38,838 bases of DNA from IDS-8 sp040902105 (GTDB lineage Bacteria; Pseudomonadota; Gammaproteobacteria; Steroidobacterales; Woeseiaceae): positions 1-38,838 of the forward strand of contig JBBDXW010000023.1 in assembly GCA_040902105.1 (NCBI GenBank), written 5' to 3'. Shown here piece by piece: positions 7,888-15,464 of this stretch (the first letter of the stretch is position 1; every line of letters starts with the position of its first letter). The notes beneath the pieces are model-generated. The model saw only the letters and a list, made by a program, of their open reading frames with translations, was not told the DNA's origin and made no database searches. The translations under genes were made by a program, and so were the position numbers.

Positions 7888-8564
7888 AAAACCTGCTGCT
7901 GTTACTTGTTCTTGCGAACATCCTTTATTTCATCTGGGAAATGGTGATCGAGGAACCGCCCGAAACGGGCGTGGCCATCGTCGAGGAATCGCAGCTCGGC
8001 CCGCCGCTGGAACTTTCACGCAGGCCGGAACCGGCGGCCAGCGTCGGAGCGATGCTCGGCTCCTCGGGCCAGACGGACCTGGCGGCGGTGGTCGGCCGTT
8101 CCTGTGTCAGTATCGGCCCGTTTACCGGCAGCCCCGATGCACAGCGCACTTTCCAGGATTACCAGAACGAAGGCATGCGCGCCGTCGTGCGATCGACACA
8201 AGGACAGCTGTTCGTCGGACACTGGGTGCAGATTCACGACGTGCCGAACCGGGAAACCGGCAACGCGATGATCGACAAACTCGTCGCCGAAGGATTAACT
8301 GACGCTTACCTCGTTCCGACGGACGACGAAGGCCTGAAGATTTCGCTGGGACTGTTCGGCGAAATGAGCCGCGCCGAGCGCGTCGAACTGCAGGCGGAAG
8401 CCCTCAACATGCCGGCGGAGATCTCGCCGCGAATGCGGGAGGCGACTGTTTTTTATGTGGATATTGCGCTGCCGCCAGGGAAAGGGGCGGGGGCGATGAT
8501 CGAGAGATTCGGGGAGGATAAGGTGTTGTTGCGGGAAAAGGCGAGCTGTCCTGGGTGGGAATAA
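7884..8564 (+). CDS. Membrane-anchored SPOR-like domain protein
   Basis: A 226-residue protein with a single N-terminal helix (MKNLLLLLVLANILYFIWEM), a Pro/Glu-rich linker, and a C-terminal domain from ~75 to 175. That domain begins CVSIGPFTGSPDAQRT and ends LFGEMSRAERV, the pattern of SPOR domains that bind denuded peptidoglycan at division sites. Similar small proteins commonly follow coaX upstream of a tRNA cluster in Gammaproteobacteria. The ATG overlaps the coaX stop (ATGA). A much longer frame opening at 7440 lies inside coaX and is not used. The exact role is unknown; involvement in envelope or septal function is inferred. Confidence 0.8.
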   Translation: MKNLLLLLVLANILYFIWEMVIEEPPETGVAIVEESQLGPPLELSRRPEPAASVGAMLGSSGQTDLAAVVGRSCVSIGPFTGSPDAQRTFQDYQNEGMRAVVRSTQGQLFVGHWVQIHDVPNRETGNAMIDKLVAEGLTDAYLVPTDDEGLKISLGLFGEMSRAERVELQAEALNMPAEISPRMREATVFYVDIALPPGKGAGAMIERFGEDKVLLREKASCPGWE

Positions 8565-8629
8565 CGCGCTTTGCCCTTGTCGTGCAGTCCCTTGTGGCGA
8601 ATAATTCGCAGCCCGTCGAATGTGATTAA

Positions 8630-8671
8630 GCCGGCATAGCTCAGTTGGTAGAGCAACTGATTTGTAATCAG
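8630..8671 (+). pseudogene. 5' half of the host tRNA-Thr(UGU), split by the element
   Basis: Acceptor strand GCCGGCA (8630-8636), D arm AGCTCAGTTGGTAGAGC and the anticodon arm ACTGA-TTTGTAA-TCAG (anticodon TGT) are intact. After 8671 the sequence is unrelated: no T arm and no TGCCGGC acceptor strand follow. The missing 3' half lies at 22873-22906. Gene context (after birA-coaX-SPOR) matches the usual tRNA cluster of Gammaproteobacteria. Confidence 0.9.
8657..8671 (+). other. Left attachment core (attL)
   Basis: The 15-bp CTGATTTGTAATCAG recurs exactly at 22858-22872. It is the anticodon stem-loop of tRNA-Thr, a usual crossover site for tyrosine integrases. Identity stops at both edges (flanks AA/GG versus GG/TA). 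Confidence 0.85.
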
Positions 8672-8728
8672 GCCGGTCTGATACGGATTTCGTTGAACGC
8701 ACAATAAGTTACAGCAGGTTCCCGGCCA

Positions 8729-8749
8729 ATTTGGACGGTGTTTAAACGG
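8729..8749 (+). repeat. Direct repeat near the left end of the element
   Basis: ATTTGGACGG-TG-TTTAAACGG matches 22721-22741 (ATTTGGACGG-GA-TTTAAACGG) at 19 of 21 positions. The right copy lies in the first codons of the integrase gene. The pair could be integrase arm-binding sites, or the left copy could be a scrap of another integrase start. Confidence 0.65.
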
Positions 8750-8753
8750 TAAA

Positions 8754-8829
8754 GCCGGTTTAGCTCAGTTGGTAGAGCAGGGGTTTTGTAAACCTCAGGT
8801 CGGCGGTTCGATCCCGTCAACCGGCACCA
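8754..8829 (+). tRNA. tRNA-Thr (anticodon TGT), carried by the element
   Basis: A complete 76-nt tRNA with encoded CCA. Acceptor GCCGGTT (8754-8760) pairs perfectly with AACCGGC (8819-8825). The D arm is GCTC..GAGC, the anticodon stem GGGGT/ACCTC encloses loop TTTGTAA, and the T arm is GGCGG-TTCGATC-CCGTC. Its sequence differs from the split host gene in the acceptor and anticodon stems, so it is not a simple duplication. It lies 82 bases inside the left attachment core and probably replaces the inactivated host tRNA. Confidence 0.95.
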
Positions 8830-8843
8830 CTTTCGAGAATCTT

Positions 8844-9467
8844 GTGCCCGAAATCGACGCAACCCTGATTAGCTTCGTTGCGCTCGTCGTCGCAACCGCA
8901 TCTACGCTCATTTCGTACAGGCTCTTTCGGCGACAACACGATCCCGAAGTTGTCGTATATGCCACTCCCGACGAGAAACGCCCTTCGGTCGTGATTCTCA
9001 TCATCAAGAACACAGGCGGCAGCGTCGCGCATGATGTTTCGTTTTCATGGTCGATGCCTATTCCGGGAAAAGCGTGGGGATTCGAGGACGCGCCCGATCC
9101 GCCACCCATGACTTCGGGGCCACTCGTCACGGGAATACCCTCATTCGGGCCGGGGGCAAAAAGGGTAATAACTTGGGGCCAGTACGGGGGAATTCACAAA
9201 GGAATCGGTGACTCGGTGTTGGATATCACCGCAACCTACTATGGAGATCGATCCCTATTGTATGTCCGTCGGCGGTACAGGACTGTATCTCGTATCGACA
9301 TCAAGTCGTTCGAGTATACAGATAGTTCAGACCATAACTGGGACAAGACGATGGCGGAATCGTTGAAGAAAATCGCCGAGGCCATCGCCCCACTTCAGTA
9401 CCCTACCAAGCGGCTCTTGGAAATAAGCATTCGAGAGAAGGCGGCGAGCGATGAAGACTCAGAGTAG
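8844..9467 (+). CDS. Membrane-anchored protein of unknown function
   Basis: A 207-residue protein with one N-terminal membrane helix (ATLISFVALVVATASTLISY) and a soluble remainder. Its first strand pattern (PSVVILIIKNTGGSVAHDVSFSW) looks like an immunoglobulin-like beta domain. The open frame begins inside the upstream tRNA, so I placed the start at GTG 8844, the first usable codon after the tRNA with GAGAA upstream; this choice is uncertain. No named domain is recognised. It is the first protein gene of the element, convergent with the DUF4238 gene, and belongs to the cargo end with the restriction-modification system. Confidence 0.6.
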   Translation: MPEIDATLISFVALVVATASTLISYRLFRRQHDPEVVVYATPDEKRPSVVILIIKNTGGSVAHDVSFSWSMPIPGKAWGFEDAPDPPPMTSGPLVTGIPSFGPGAKRVITWGQYGGIHKGIGDSVLDITATYYGDRSLLYVRRRYRTVSRIDIKSFEYTDSSDHNWDKTMAESLKKIAEAIAPLQYPTKRLLEISIREKAASDEDSE

Positions 9468-9490
9468 CAAGCGTGGCTTAACGGGAAGAC

Positions 9491-10642
9491 CTACATGTAC
9501 TTGGCCCGTTCCTTCGGGTCGAGTCGACCATAGCGGGAATCCCACGCTTTCTTCGCGGTATGGAATGTCCGCCACTCCCTGTCGCGGAGCGCCCTGACCT
9601 TCGGGTCGTTATCGTCGGACTGGCGACCGTACTCGTCGTGACCCCACGCGCCGCCGTCTTGGAAGCCCATTAGGAATTGCGTACTGAACGACACCTTGCG
9701 CGGGTCGGGCATCAGGAAATCCTTCCCGCCGAGCTTGTTCCACATGCACGTCGGTAAGTGGCGTTCCGGGTAAAGCCAGTCGCGCTCGCCCGCAGCGATA
9801 TATCGTCGTGCCCGCTGCTTGATGACGTAATTGACGGCGCGTACGTAATCCTCCGGCACCTGCCGACCAGTCTGAATCTTCCGCAGGTCAAACATGCTCT
9901 CCGCGAAGTATCGTGCATTTACACGGCGCTTCGTCGGGTTAATGTTCGGGTTGCGCACGTATCCAAGGTTCGTGATGACGAGGCAACGGTTCAGGCCCAG
10001 CGGGAAGATCGTATGCGTGCCGACGAACTCGATCGGTGAGTCAAGCGGATACTTGCAGGCCGGTGATCCTGGGAACTGCGCCTTGTTGTACGTTGCCACC
10101 GGGTGGTCGCTGATGATGAACTTCGTCGGCGAGTTGTCGCAGCAGATGATCTCCCAGACACCCTCGGTCCACAGCGTGACGTGCATCTGGAACAGGAAGC
10201 CCATCCTGTTGATGGTCTGCTGATGGTCCGACGTAGAGGTCAGCTTCTGCAGGAAGTGAAGTCCCTTCGGCGTGCGTAACTTCTGGGCGTCCATGTAACG
10301 CATGAGGTCGCTGAATGTGTCGTGAGCCTTGTCGCAAATCGCGTAATCGTGGAAGAACTCGACGGCCCGACTCCCTCTGCTGTCCAGTTCGCCGAAGAAC
10401 TGCTTCTCGACGACGTCGAAGCCGTAGTTGCCGAAGCGCAGTGTGTAAAGGTGATCCTCCTTGAAGCAGCTCACTGAACCGAGCCGCCGCAGCGCATTCC
10501 GAAAATGATGACCACCATCCGGGCGCACGACTTTCTCCGGGTATAGGTCCAGATAGTAGTACTTGTCCTCCGTGCGGCCCGGAGCGAGGAATCGCTCTTG
10601 GTACCACTGTGGGACGTAGTGGTTGCGCGTAGTGAACGACAC
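9491..10642 (-). CDS. DUF4238 family protein
   Basis: A 383-residue soluble protein. The N-terminal NHYVPQWYQERF motif (about residues 7-18) and the internal segment FIISDHPVATYN define the DUF4238 family. The frame stays open to 10780, but that extension crosses a GC-rich hairpin at 10693-10716, so GTG 10642 just before the conserved NHYVPQ motif is the likelier start. Members have no established biochemical role and often occur as isolated accessory genes on mobile elements. Here it lies between an unknown membrane protein and a restriction endonuclease gene, so a defence or fitness role is possible but not shown. Confidence 0.72.
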   Translation of the reverse strand: MSFTTRNHYVPQWYQERFLAPGRTEDKYYYLDLYPEKVVRPDGGHHFRNALRRLGSVSCFKEDHLYTLRFGNYGFDVVEKQFFGELDSRGSRAVEFFHDYAICDKAHDTFSDLMRYMDAQKLRTPKGLHFLQKLTSTSDHQQTINRMGFLFQMHVTLWTEGVWEIICCDNSPTKFIISDHPVATYNKAQFPGSPACKYPLDSPIEFVGTHTIFPLGLNRCLVITNLGYVRNPNINPTKRRVNARYFAESMFDLRKIQTGRQVPEDYVRAVNYVIKQRARRYIAAGERDWLYPERHLPTCMWNKLGGKDFLMPDPRKVSFSTQFLMGFQDGGAWGHDEYGRQSDDNDPKVRALRDREWRTFHTAKKAWDSRYGRLDPKERAKYM

Positions 10643-10692
10643 GCCAGCTCGCCCGAGCGGAAACCGATCAGTGTACCATGTGCCCCAACGAA

Positions 10693-10716
10693 AACGGCCC
10701 TCCGGAGAGGGCCGTT
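10693..10716 (-). terminator. Terminator-like hairpin upstream of the DUF4238 gene
   Basis: A perfect 10-bp stem AACGGCCCTC/GAGGGCCGTT encloses CGGA. On the minus strand a short TTTTCGTT tract overlaps and follows it, 51 bases before the DUF4238 start. It could be an attenuator for that gene or a remnant of a lost neighbour. Confidence 0.45.
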
Positions 10717-10828
10717 GTTGAGTGGCACTAGCAGTAGATTGCTCCAACCGGCGGGCTGCTCTCTCGGATGGCCACGCCACCTTTCAGTCCCGACCTCAGC
10801 GCCGGGCTTCCTTTTGTGACAACCATGC

Positions 10829-10857
10829 TCGACGCGGCTGCTATCAGCCGCTATATT
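10829..10857 (+). promoter_or_regulatory. Promoter with internal operator for the restriction endonuclease gene
   Basis: TCGACG (10829-10834), a 17-base spacer and TATATT (10852-10857) form a weak sigma70-type promoter. A perfect inverted repeat GCGGCTG-CTAT-CAGCCGC (10834-10851) fills the spacer. The expected transcript start falls on the ATG at 10866, so the mRNA would be leaderless. Confidence 0.5.
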
Positions 10858-10865
10858 CCGGCGGC

Positions 10866-11510
10866 ATGAATGAGCTAGAGATTGCCGCCTGTCGCCCGCA
10901 GGAATTGCCAATTGAGCATTTCAACCCGAATGCTGTAATCCCCTACGGCGTGACGGTTGAGCACGTTCGCGCCGCGATGAATGACTTCATCGACTTCCTG
11001 GGCTTCCTGAACCAGCAGCTCGCAACGCGTGACATAGAGCGATTGGAAACAATGCTGATGCCCGCGAACTTCAGCAGCATGGTCGGCGAGTTCGTCGGCG
11101 CGGCGCTGCCGAAGCATTGCAACGGCGTTGTCCGCAATGCCTTCCACAACGGGCACCCCGATCTGGTTCCAGCCGGTCGTTACCCGAAAGATTCAATCCA
11201 ATACGGCGAGGAAGGAATTGAGATAAAGGCTTCCCGCTACCTGAAAGCATGGCAGGGACACAACGCTGAGGATGCGTGGTTGATGGTGTTTTGCTTCGAA
11301 GCGAATCGGCAAAAGGACGAGGTCAACGGTATCGCGCCGATACCATTCCGCTTCCTACTGGCGTGCGGCGCTCAGCTCAACAAAGAGGAAGACTGGAAGT
11401 TCGCGGGCCGGTCCGTGACGAGCCGCCGCACGATAACGGCCTCAGTAACCACGTCGGGCCACCGGAAAATGGTCGCGAACTGGATTTACAGAGCGCCCGG
11501 CTTGTTATAA
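10866..11510 (+). CDS. Probable type II restriction endonuclease, PD-(D/E)XK fold
   Basis: A 214-residue protein with a nuclease core: HPD (D99), then E119-I-K121 in GIEIKAS, the PD-x19-ExK spacing of PD-(D/E)XK enzymes. It is followed by a strand-rich half containing AWLMVFCFEAN. Upstream residues 1-90 are helical and may recognise DNA or form the dimer. It is convergent with a DNA methyltransferase gene, with six bases of overlap, a usual type II restriction-modification layout. The ATG at 10866 has no Shine-Dalgarno and sits at the predicted transcription start. Specificity cannot be read from sequence. It could alternatively be a non-restriction nuclease, but the methyltransferase partner argues for restriction. 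Confidence 0.72.
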   Translation: MNELEIAACRPQELPIEHFNPNAVIPYGVTVEHVRAAMNDFIDFLGFLNQQLATRDIERLETMLMPANFSSMVGEFVGAALPKHCNGVVRNAFHNGHPDLVPAGRYPKDSIQYGEEGIEIKASRYLKAWQGHNAEDAWLMVFCFEANRQKDEVNGIAPIPFRFLLACGAQLNKEEDWKFAGRSVTSRRTITASVTTSGHRKMVANWIYRAPGLL

Positions 11511-12443
11511 CTCTAGCGCGGCCTGCTGGAGTGCGTATGCCCGGCCATTGCCCTGTACGTCGCGTAGCTGCGGAACTGCGGCGACAGCGACATCGAAGAA
11601 ACTCTCGTAGCGTTCAATGCCGATTGACGTGTATCCGACTGCTTCCGCCGCCGCAATTGTTGTGCCTGCGCCCATGAACGGGTCGAGTACAACACCCTTG
11701 CCCAAAGGGAGTGCTGCGTGCACAAGCTGCCGCATAAGCGATTGGGGTTTCAGGCTCGGATGCTCGGCAATGTCGCGCTCGCGCCGGGGCGTCCGCTCGC
11801 TCACGATAACGTCGTTGAATGGGTTGCCGTCTGCGCGGCGGCGCAGTCCACCGGTGCCGAACTCGCGCAGGCACCGGCGCACGGTCATGCCTTTGGGCAG
11901 CGGCTTGCGGAACAGACCCCACGGTTCGTAGCCACCGCGCGGCAGCGACGACACGTCGGGGAAGTCCTTTTCGCCTAGCTTGGGTCGGTCGCCACCACGC
12001 AGCGTTTGCACAAGGCGGATTATCTCGGTGCGGAACTCAAGTCCGCCCTCGATGATGCTGGAAAACACCAGTTGGGACAGGAACGAATTCGATGCGACGA
12101 ACACATGCGCTCCGGGCTTCAGCTTCGGCAGCAAGAATGCGGCCCATTCGCGGAAGAAGCGTTGCAGCGTATCGCGCTCTTTTTGCTCCAGCGCGGTGAA
12201 CCGTGGCAGCGGTGCGCGCACATTGCCGTCGAACGCTGGCGGAATTCGCCAGATGCCCGAACCGCCTGCGTGCATGCGCTCGATTTCTTCAACCTCGTAT
12301 TCTTTGACCCCGTAAGGCGGGTCGGTTACTACGGCATCAATGGTTTCGTCTGGGATTCGTTGCAGCCAGTCGAAGCAGTCGGCATGGATGAGGGTGGAGC
12401 GGCCAATCTGCTCGCTGCGGTAGTCGAGGGCAAGGTCTGTCAT
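11505..12443 (-). CDS. DNA methyltransferase (beta-class, N6-adenine or N4-cytosine)
   Basis: A 312-residue SAM-dependent methyltransferase. The catalytic motif TDPPYGV is at about residues 40-46, and the SAM-binding motif VVLDPFMGAGTTIAAAE near residue 250 comes after it, the beta-class order. A variable region between them (~60-220) is the likely target-recognition part and includes HPSLKPQSLMRQLV just before motif I. ATG 12443 is chosen; a TTG at 12479 would add 12 residues. It modifies DNA to protect it from the adjacent convergent endonuclease. Phage-borne solitary methyltransferases look similar, but the tail-to-tail PD-(D/E)XK partner supports a full system. Confidence 0.88.
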   Translation of the reverse strand: MTDLALDYRSEQIGRSTLIHADCFDWLQRIPDETIDAVVTDPPYGVKEYEVEEIERMHAGGSGIWRIPPAFDGNVRAPLPRFTALEQKERDTLQRFFREWAAFLLPKLKPGAHVFVASNSFLSQLVFSSIIEGGLEFRTEIIRLVQTLRGGDRPKLGEKDFPDVSSLPRGGYEPWGLFRKPLPKGMTVRRCLREFGTGGLRRRADGNPFNDVIVSERTPRRERDIAEHPSLKPQSLMRQLVHAALPLGKGVVLDPFMGAGTTIAAAEAVGYTSIGIERYESFFDVAVAAVPQLRDVQGNGRAYALQQAALEL

Positions 12444-12519
12444 CCGGTAATCATTGACCGGAACGGCCCAAAAAGGCAACCCGCCGAAACTGGGCGGAAC
12501 GCCTATTTATTCGGTGGCG

Positions 12520-13473
12520 CTAAAAGGGGGGTTCGATGCTGAAGCTGCTGGCGTTGATGCCCTGGTACTCGGCCAGCCCGCCCCGGTCGAACAGCGCCAA
12601 GCCGGCGTACCACTTGACGCGCCAGATGTCCTCGTCCTTGGCTTCGGCCGGACCAAGCTCGACAACCTCGAACGGTTCAGCCTCTAAGGGCATCAGCCCG
12701 GACAACCCGGCCTTGCCGCTGCCGTCGTCGAACGTACCAGCGAACACGCTGGTGGTATTGTTGTTCATACCCTTGACAACGTCCGTGCGGATATAGTCGT
12801 TCCGGAATACGCCTGCGTTGTTGTACGCGGGCACTTCGGTGCCGTCCGGCAACTCCTTCACCTCACCTATGGAAGCGCCGCCGAGCTGGCGCAGACGGCG
12901 GCGGAAGGTACGGCGCGTGATCGCTGCCATGATGTAGTAATCGACCTTGCCGTCCTTTGCGATGATCTGGTCACCCAGCTCATCGAGGAAGTCGAGCGTC
13001 AGGTCGAATCCTTCCGCGCCCGCTGTGTCGAGCTGGCGGGCCGGATCAACAAGGTTCGCCAAGCCGTCGAACTGGAACGGTTCGACGCTGTCGCCGTAGA
13101 TCATTAGGTAGCGGAAAATGCGGGCGACGTGCTTGGCTTTCGACGAGAGCTGAATTGCGCTCTGCGAGTACGGTCCGCTGCGCCGAGTGGCTTCAAACAA
13201 ACCGTTGACTTCAGCGTCGCCGCTGATGATTGTCATCCCGAAACCGCGCGGCGTGAAGGTGGCCGGGTTCTTCGCAGTGATTGTGTCGCCCACCCCGAGG
13301 AAGGTATTCACGTCGCCGGGCGTATCTTCTTCGTTGACGAAGACGTTGCCAGTGAGCAGCATGAACGGCAGGACGGTGAACAGTTGGTCAACCTCGATGA
13401 TGTTCTCGATGACGCCACCGACCAACTCGTCCTGAGACAACTTCGCTGCTTCGGGTAGGGTTACGCTGCTCAA
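12520..13473 (-). CDS. HK97-fold major capsid-like protein
   Basis: A 317-residue protein that begins SSVTLPEAAKLSQDELVGG and continues VIENIIEVDQLFTVLPF, the N-arm/helix pattern of HK97-type major capsid proteins. Later features are a long helix with KDGKVDYYIM, a central VPAYNNAGVFRNDYIRTD strand region and a C-terminal VKWYAGLALFDRGGLAEYQGI. The longer open frame upstream overlaps another gene; I placed the start at TTG 13473, whose TTGA overlaps the TGA of the preceding gene and so couples the two. It ends the leftward operon. No portal, protease or large terminase accompanies it. Family assignment rests on pattern recognition, so a profile search is needed to be certain. Confidence 0.66.
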   Translation of the reverse strand: MSSVTLPEAAKLSQDELVGGVIENIIEVDQLFTVLPFMLLTGNVFVNEEDTPGDVNTFLGVGDTITAKNPATFTPRGFGMTIISGDAEVNGLFEATRRSGPYSQSAIQLSSKAKHVARIFRYLMIYGDSVEPFQFDGLANLVDPARQLDTAGAEGFDLTLDFLDELGDQIIAKDGKVDYYIMAAITRRTFRRRLRQLGGASIGEVKELPDGTEVPAYNNAGVFRNDYIRTDVVKGMNNNTTSVFAGTFDDGSGKAGLSGLMPLEAEPFEVVELGPAEAKDEDIWRVKWYAGLALFDRGGLAEYQGINASSFSIEPPF

Positions 13474-13865
13474 TGCATCGTCCGGAGCAATGCTCGCTGC
13501 TCGGCTCGGCCGTACCGGTCGACGGCAGCAGACAAACGCAAAACTGTGCAGGAAGTTTCGTCCAGCACGACGTGCGCCGGTGGCATCCAACCGTGCGCCA
13601 TGAGAATCCAGTCCGAGCGCACTGCGTGTTCGGCGGCGATCCGCCCAACAGTGTCCAGCTCCGGGAACCGTCCCGTTGTCTTTTCCAGCAAGGCGACGTG
13701 CAGGATTGCACAGCGTAGCTGGTATGGCAGCTCGGCCCAAGCATCGTCGTTGGTGAGTGGGCACAAATCCTCAACGCGCAACACGTCCCTGATATATTCG
13801 TGCAGACCGCCGCGCGGCCCGAAGGCAAATGCGTGTCGCCAGTCTTTGCGGAGTTCGGTGAACAT
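13470..13865 (-). CDS. Unknown protein upstream of the capsid-like gene
   Basis: A 131-residue soluble protein, mixed helix and strand, with no recognised domain. It starts at ATG 13865 with AGGAAG upstream and overlaps the stop of the previous small gene as TAATG; its own TGA overlaps the TTG start of the capsid-like gene. Position immediately before a capsid gene suggests a structural or assembly role such as decoration or head completion, but this is inference. The protein is rich in Trp, Leu and Arg and has no membrane helix. Confidence 0.65.
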   Translation of the reverse strand: MFTELRKDWRHAFAFGPRGGLHEYIRDVLRVEDLCPLTNDDAWAELPYQLRCAILHVALLEKTTGRFPELDTVGRIAAEHAVRSDWILMAHGWMPPAHVVLDETSCTVLRLSAAVDRYGRAEQRALLRTMH

Positions 13866-13984
13866 TACCGCTTCCTACCGGCCTTTGGTGTTTTTGGTGA
13901 CATCTGCTTGCCAAAGCCGGGTCCGCTCGGTGTGCGGTTTCCCCGGAACGGCTTTGGCCGCGCGACCTTTGGCATCTTTGGCAT
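13865..13984 (-). CDS. 39-residue basic protein
   Basis: A very short frame (ATG 13984, TAA overlapping the next ATG as TAATG). The product is dominated by Lys, Arg, Pro and Gly (MPKMPKVARPKPFRGN, ending KTPKAGRKR) and contains no acidic residue. It lies one base after the stop of another tiny basic gene in the same strand. The tight packing into the chain of overlapping genes and its unidirectional charge argue that it is real. A nucleic-acid-binding or capsid-internal role would fit, but no homologue is recognised. Confidence 0.55.
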   Translation of the reverse strand: MPKMPKVARPKPFRGNRTPSGPGFGKQMSPKTPKAGRKR

Positions 13985-13985
13985 G

Positions 13986-14147
13986 TTAGTTGTTCTTCCG
14001 AGCCGGACCACCGAAGCCTTTGGCAACAATGCCGTTGAGCTGGCTACCGGCGCTACCTTTCCGGCGGGCTTCTACGCCTGCCTTGATTTTGCGTCGGCCC
14101 ACTGCGCCTTCACGACGGGCGCGGTTCACGTTGGGTACTGATTTCAT
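13986..14147 (-). CDS. 53-residue basic protein
   Basis: A short frame from ATG 14147, which overlaps the stop of the preceding gene as ATGA. The product starts MKSVPNVNRARREGAVGRRK and ends GFGGPARKNN; about a quarter of residues are Lys or Arg, with two Glu. The central GVEARRKGSAGSQLNG is probably a short helix-turn. It is followed after one base by the 39-residue basic gene. The overlap and strong basic bias support expression. Possible roles are DNA condensation or capsid interior binding; none is demonstrated. Confidence 0.58.
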   Translation of the reverse strand: MKSVPNVNRARREGAVGRRKIKAGVEARRKGSAGSQLNGIVAKGFGGPARKNN

Positions 14148-14875
14148 GCTGCTTTCCTCTTGGCTAAACCACGTTCAATCTTCGTGGTGGGCGATTCACC
14201 GCCCTTGGTGAACAGGTTGTCGAGATCACGAACGCGATTGAGTTTGTCGCGAGCACCAGCGATGGCCTCAAGCCATTGTCCGTGCTCATCACCAACAAGC
14301 CTCGACGCATACTCGATGCTGACGAACGGCCTGTCTCTGCGAGTCAGCCGTTCGTTCGCCGTCACGGCTGCCGCCGCGAGTATTCGGTTGCCCGAAATCT
14401 GAGCTTGCTGGGCCATGCTCAGCAGTTCCGCCTTGCCGGCACCCGCCAATGTGGCTTGCAGGTTGGCTCGCTCGGTGCTGCCCAAGCCAGCGCGGGCGAG
14501 CCACGACGTAGCGTTGGGGAAGGTTTCGGCGAGCTGGCCCAAACGCTGACCGCGTTCGTGCAGCTTGCGGAGCATTGCTTCCCGTTCTTGCCCCGAAGAT
14601 TCTGCGAGCGTTCGGCGGAACTCGTTCAGCTCCTGCACAATTCCGCGCTCGATGAAATCCAGCTCGGACTTGCGGCGGTCCTTGTCGATGACCTTGGTGC
14701 CGTCGGCGCGAGTTTCCACCAGCCCGGCGCGGTCGATGTCGCGCGCACGAGTTTGGTTGAGTGCGGTCCGCTTGCCTTCGATCAGCTCTTCGAGCTTAGT
14801 GATTTTGCGCGCGAATGCGGCGGCGGTTTCGTCGATGGCCGCGATATCGGCCTGGGTGTCTACATAGTCTGCCAT
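14144..14875 (-). CDS. Coiled-coil protein of the capsid operon, possible scaffold
   Basis: A 243-residue, strongly helical and charged protein. Residues ~10-125 are predicted coiled coil (DETAAAFARKITKLEELIEG, later LNEFRRTLAESSGQEREAML), then an Ala-rich helical half with ASRLVGDEHGQWLEAIAGAR and a basic end (KIERGLAKRKAA). ATG 14875 has AGGA 12 bases upstream; frames open to 15004 but the extension is not protein-like. It is encoded a few genes before the capsid-like protein, where phages often keep a scaffold, and a helical scaffold would look like this; that assignment is inference. Its stop overlaps the 53-residue gene. Confidence 0.68.
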   Translation of the reverse strand: MADYVDTQADIAAIDETAAAFARKITKLEELIEGKRTALNQTRARDIDRAGLVETRADGTKVIDKDRRKSELDFIERGIVQELNEFRRTLAESSGQEREAMLRKLHERGQRLGQLAETFPNATSWLARAGLGSTERANLQATLAGAGKAELLSMAQQAQISGNRILAAAAVTANERLTRRDRPFVSIEYASRLVGDEHGQWLEAIAGARDKLNRVRDLDNLFTKGGESPTTKIERGLAKRKAA

Positions 14876-14954
14876 GAGTCTTGTCCTATGGTAATTTGGC
14901 GTCTTGTCGCCTAACTCCATGAAGTATGGGACGTTTTTCGTCCGTGCGATACTC

Positions 14955-15464
14955 TCAGGACGAAGGGTTAGCCTCGTGCACAAACATGCCGCGCCCGAGC
15001 GCACGAATGGTATTTCCTCGGCGACGAAGAAACTCGATACGTTTGCGAGTGTGACTTCCGGACGGACCAGCGTGGAACGGGTTGCCGATGAGTATGGTTG
15101 CGTCTACCTCTTGCTGCGGCTTGGCCTTGGCAGGTTGGGTGAACGTCGGTCGCTTGATGCAGATGAAAACTCCCTTCTGCATCCGGCGGAAAGCAAAGCC
15201 CTGTCGTGACAGGCGGTAACGTTCCTGCTGCGTTTGTTTATTATTTGCGAAAGGCGCGCCGTCTGTACGGAGCGTGCCACTTACCGGATCGGCCTCGCAG
15301 CGGAATCTTCCGTTGCCCAAGGAGACAATCTTGTAACCTTGGGCGCGTAGCTGTTCGAGACGCTTGAGCGTTTCGTCGTTAGCGTAAAATGCGGACCCGC
15401 TGATGATGCGAGCGTCTGACAGTTCGCCAAGCATGTCGTACAAGTCGCCAAGTCTCATACTCAT
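14955..15464 (-). CDS. Unknown protein with a threefold repeated small domain
   Basis: A 169-residue protein that starts MSMRLGDLYDMLGEL. Three related units are visible, each a helix with Arg/Leu, a turn with Gly, then a beta hairpin ending in an aromatic strand: KRLEQLRAQGYKIVSLGNGRF, then RYRLSRQGFAFRRMQKGVF, then KRIEFLRRRGNTIRALGRGMF. This helix-G-hairpin form resembles the recognition helix and wing of small winged-helix domains, so DNA binding is possible. GAGGAA lies upstream of the ATG, which overlaps the preceding stop (ATGA). An 80-base gap follows before the coiled-coil gene. No family name is recognised. Confidence 0.68.
   Translation of the reverse strand: MSMRLGDLYDMLGELSDARIISGSAFYANDETLKRLEQLRAQGYKIVSLGNGRFRCEADPVSGTLRTDGAPFANNKQTQQERYRLSRQGFAFRRMQKGVFICIKRPTFTQPAKAKPQQEVDATILIGNPFHAGPSGSHTRKRIEFLRRRGNTIRALGRGMFVHEANPSS

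Noticed and set aside
8597..8609. Palindrome GCGAAT-A-ATTCGC upstream of the split tRNA-Thr
   Set aside because: Short, with no promoter or known operator match, so I would not call it a feature.
13800..14141. A plus-strand frame with repeated FG/FGIFG-like residues
   Set aside because: It is the complement of the two tiny Lys/Arg-rich genes, which fit the operon overlaps much better.
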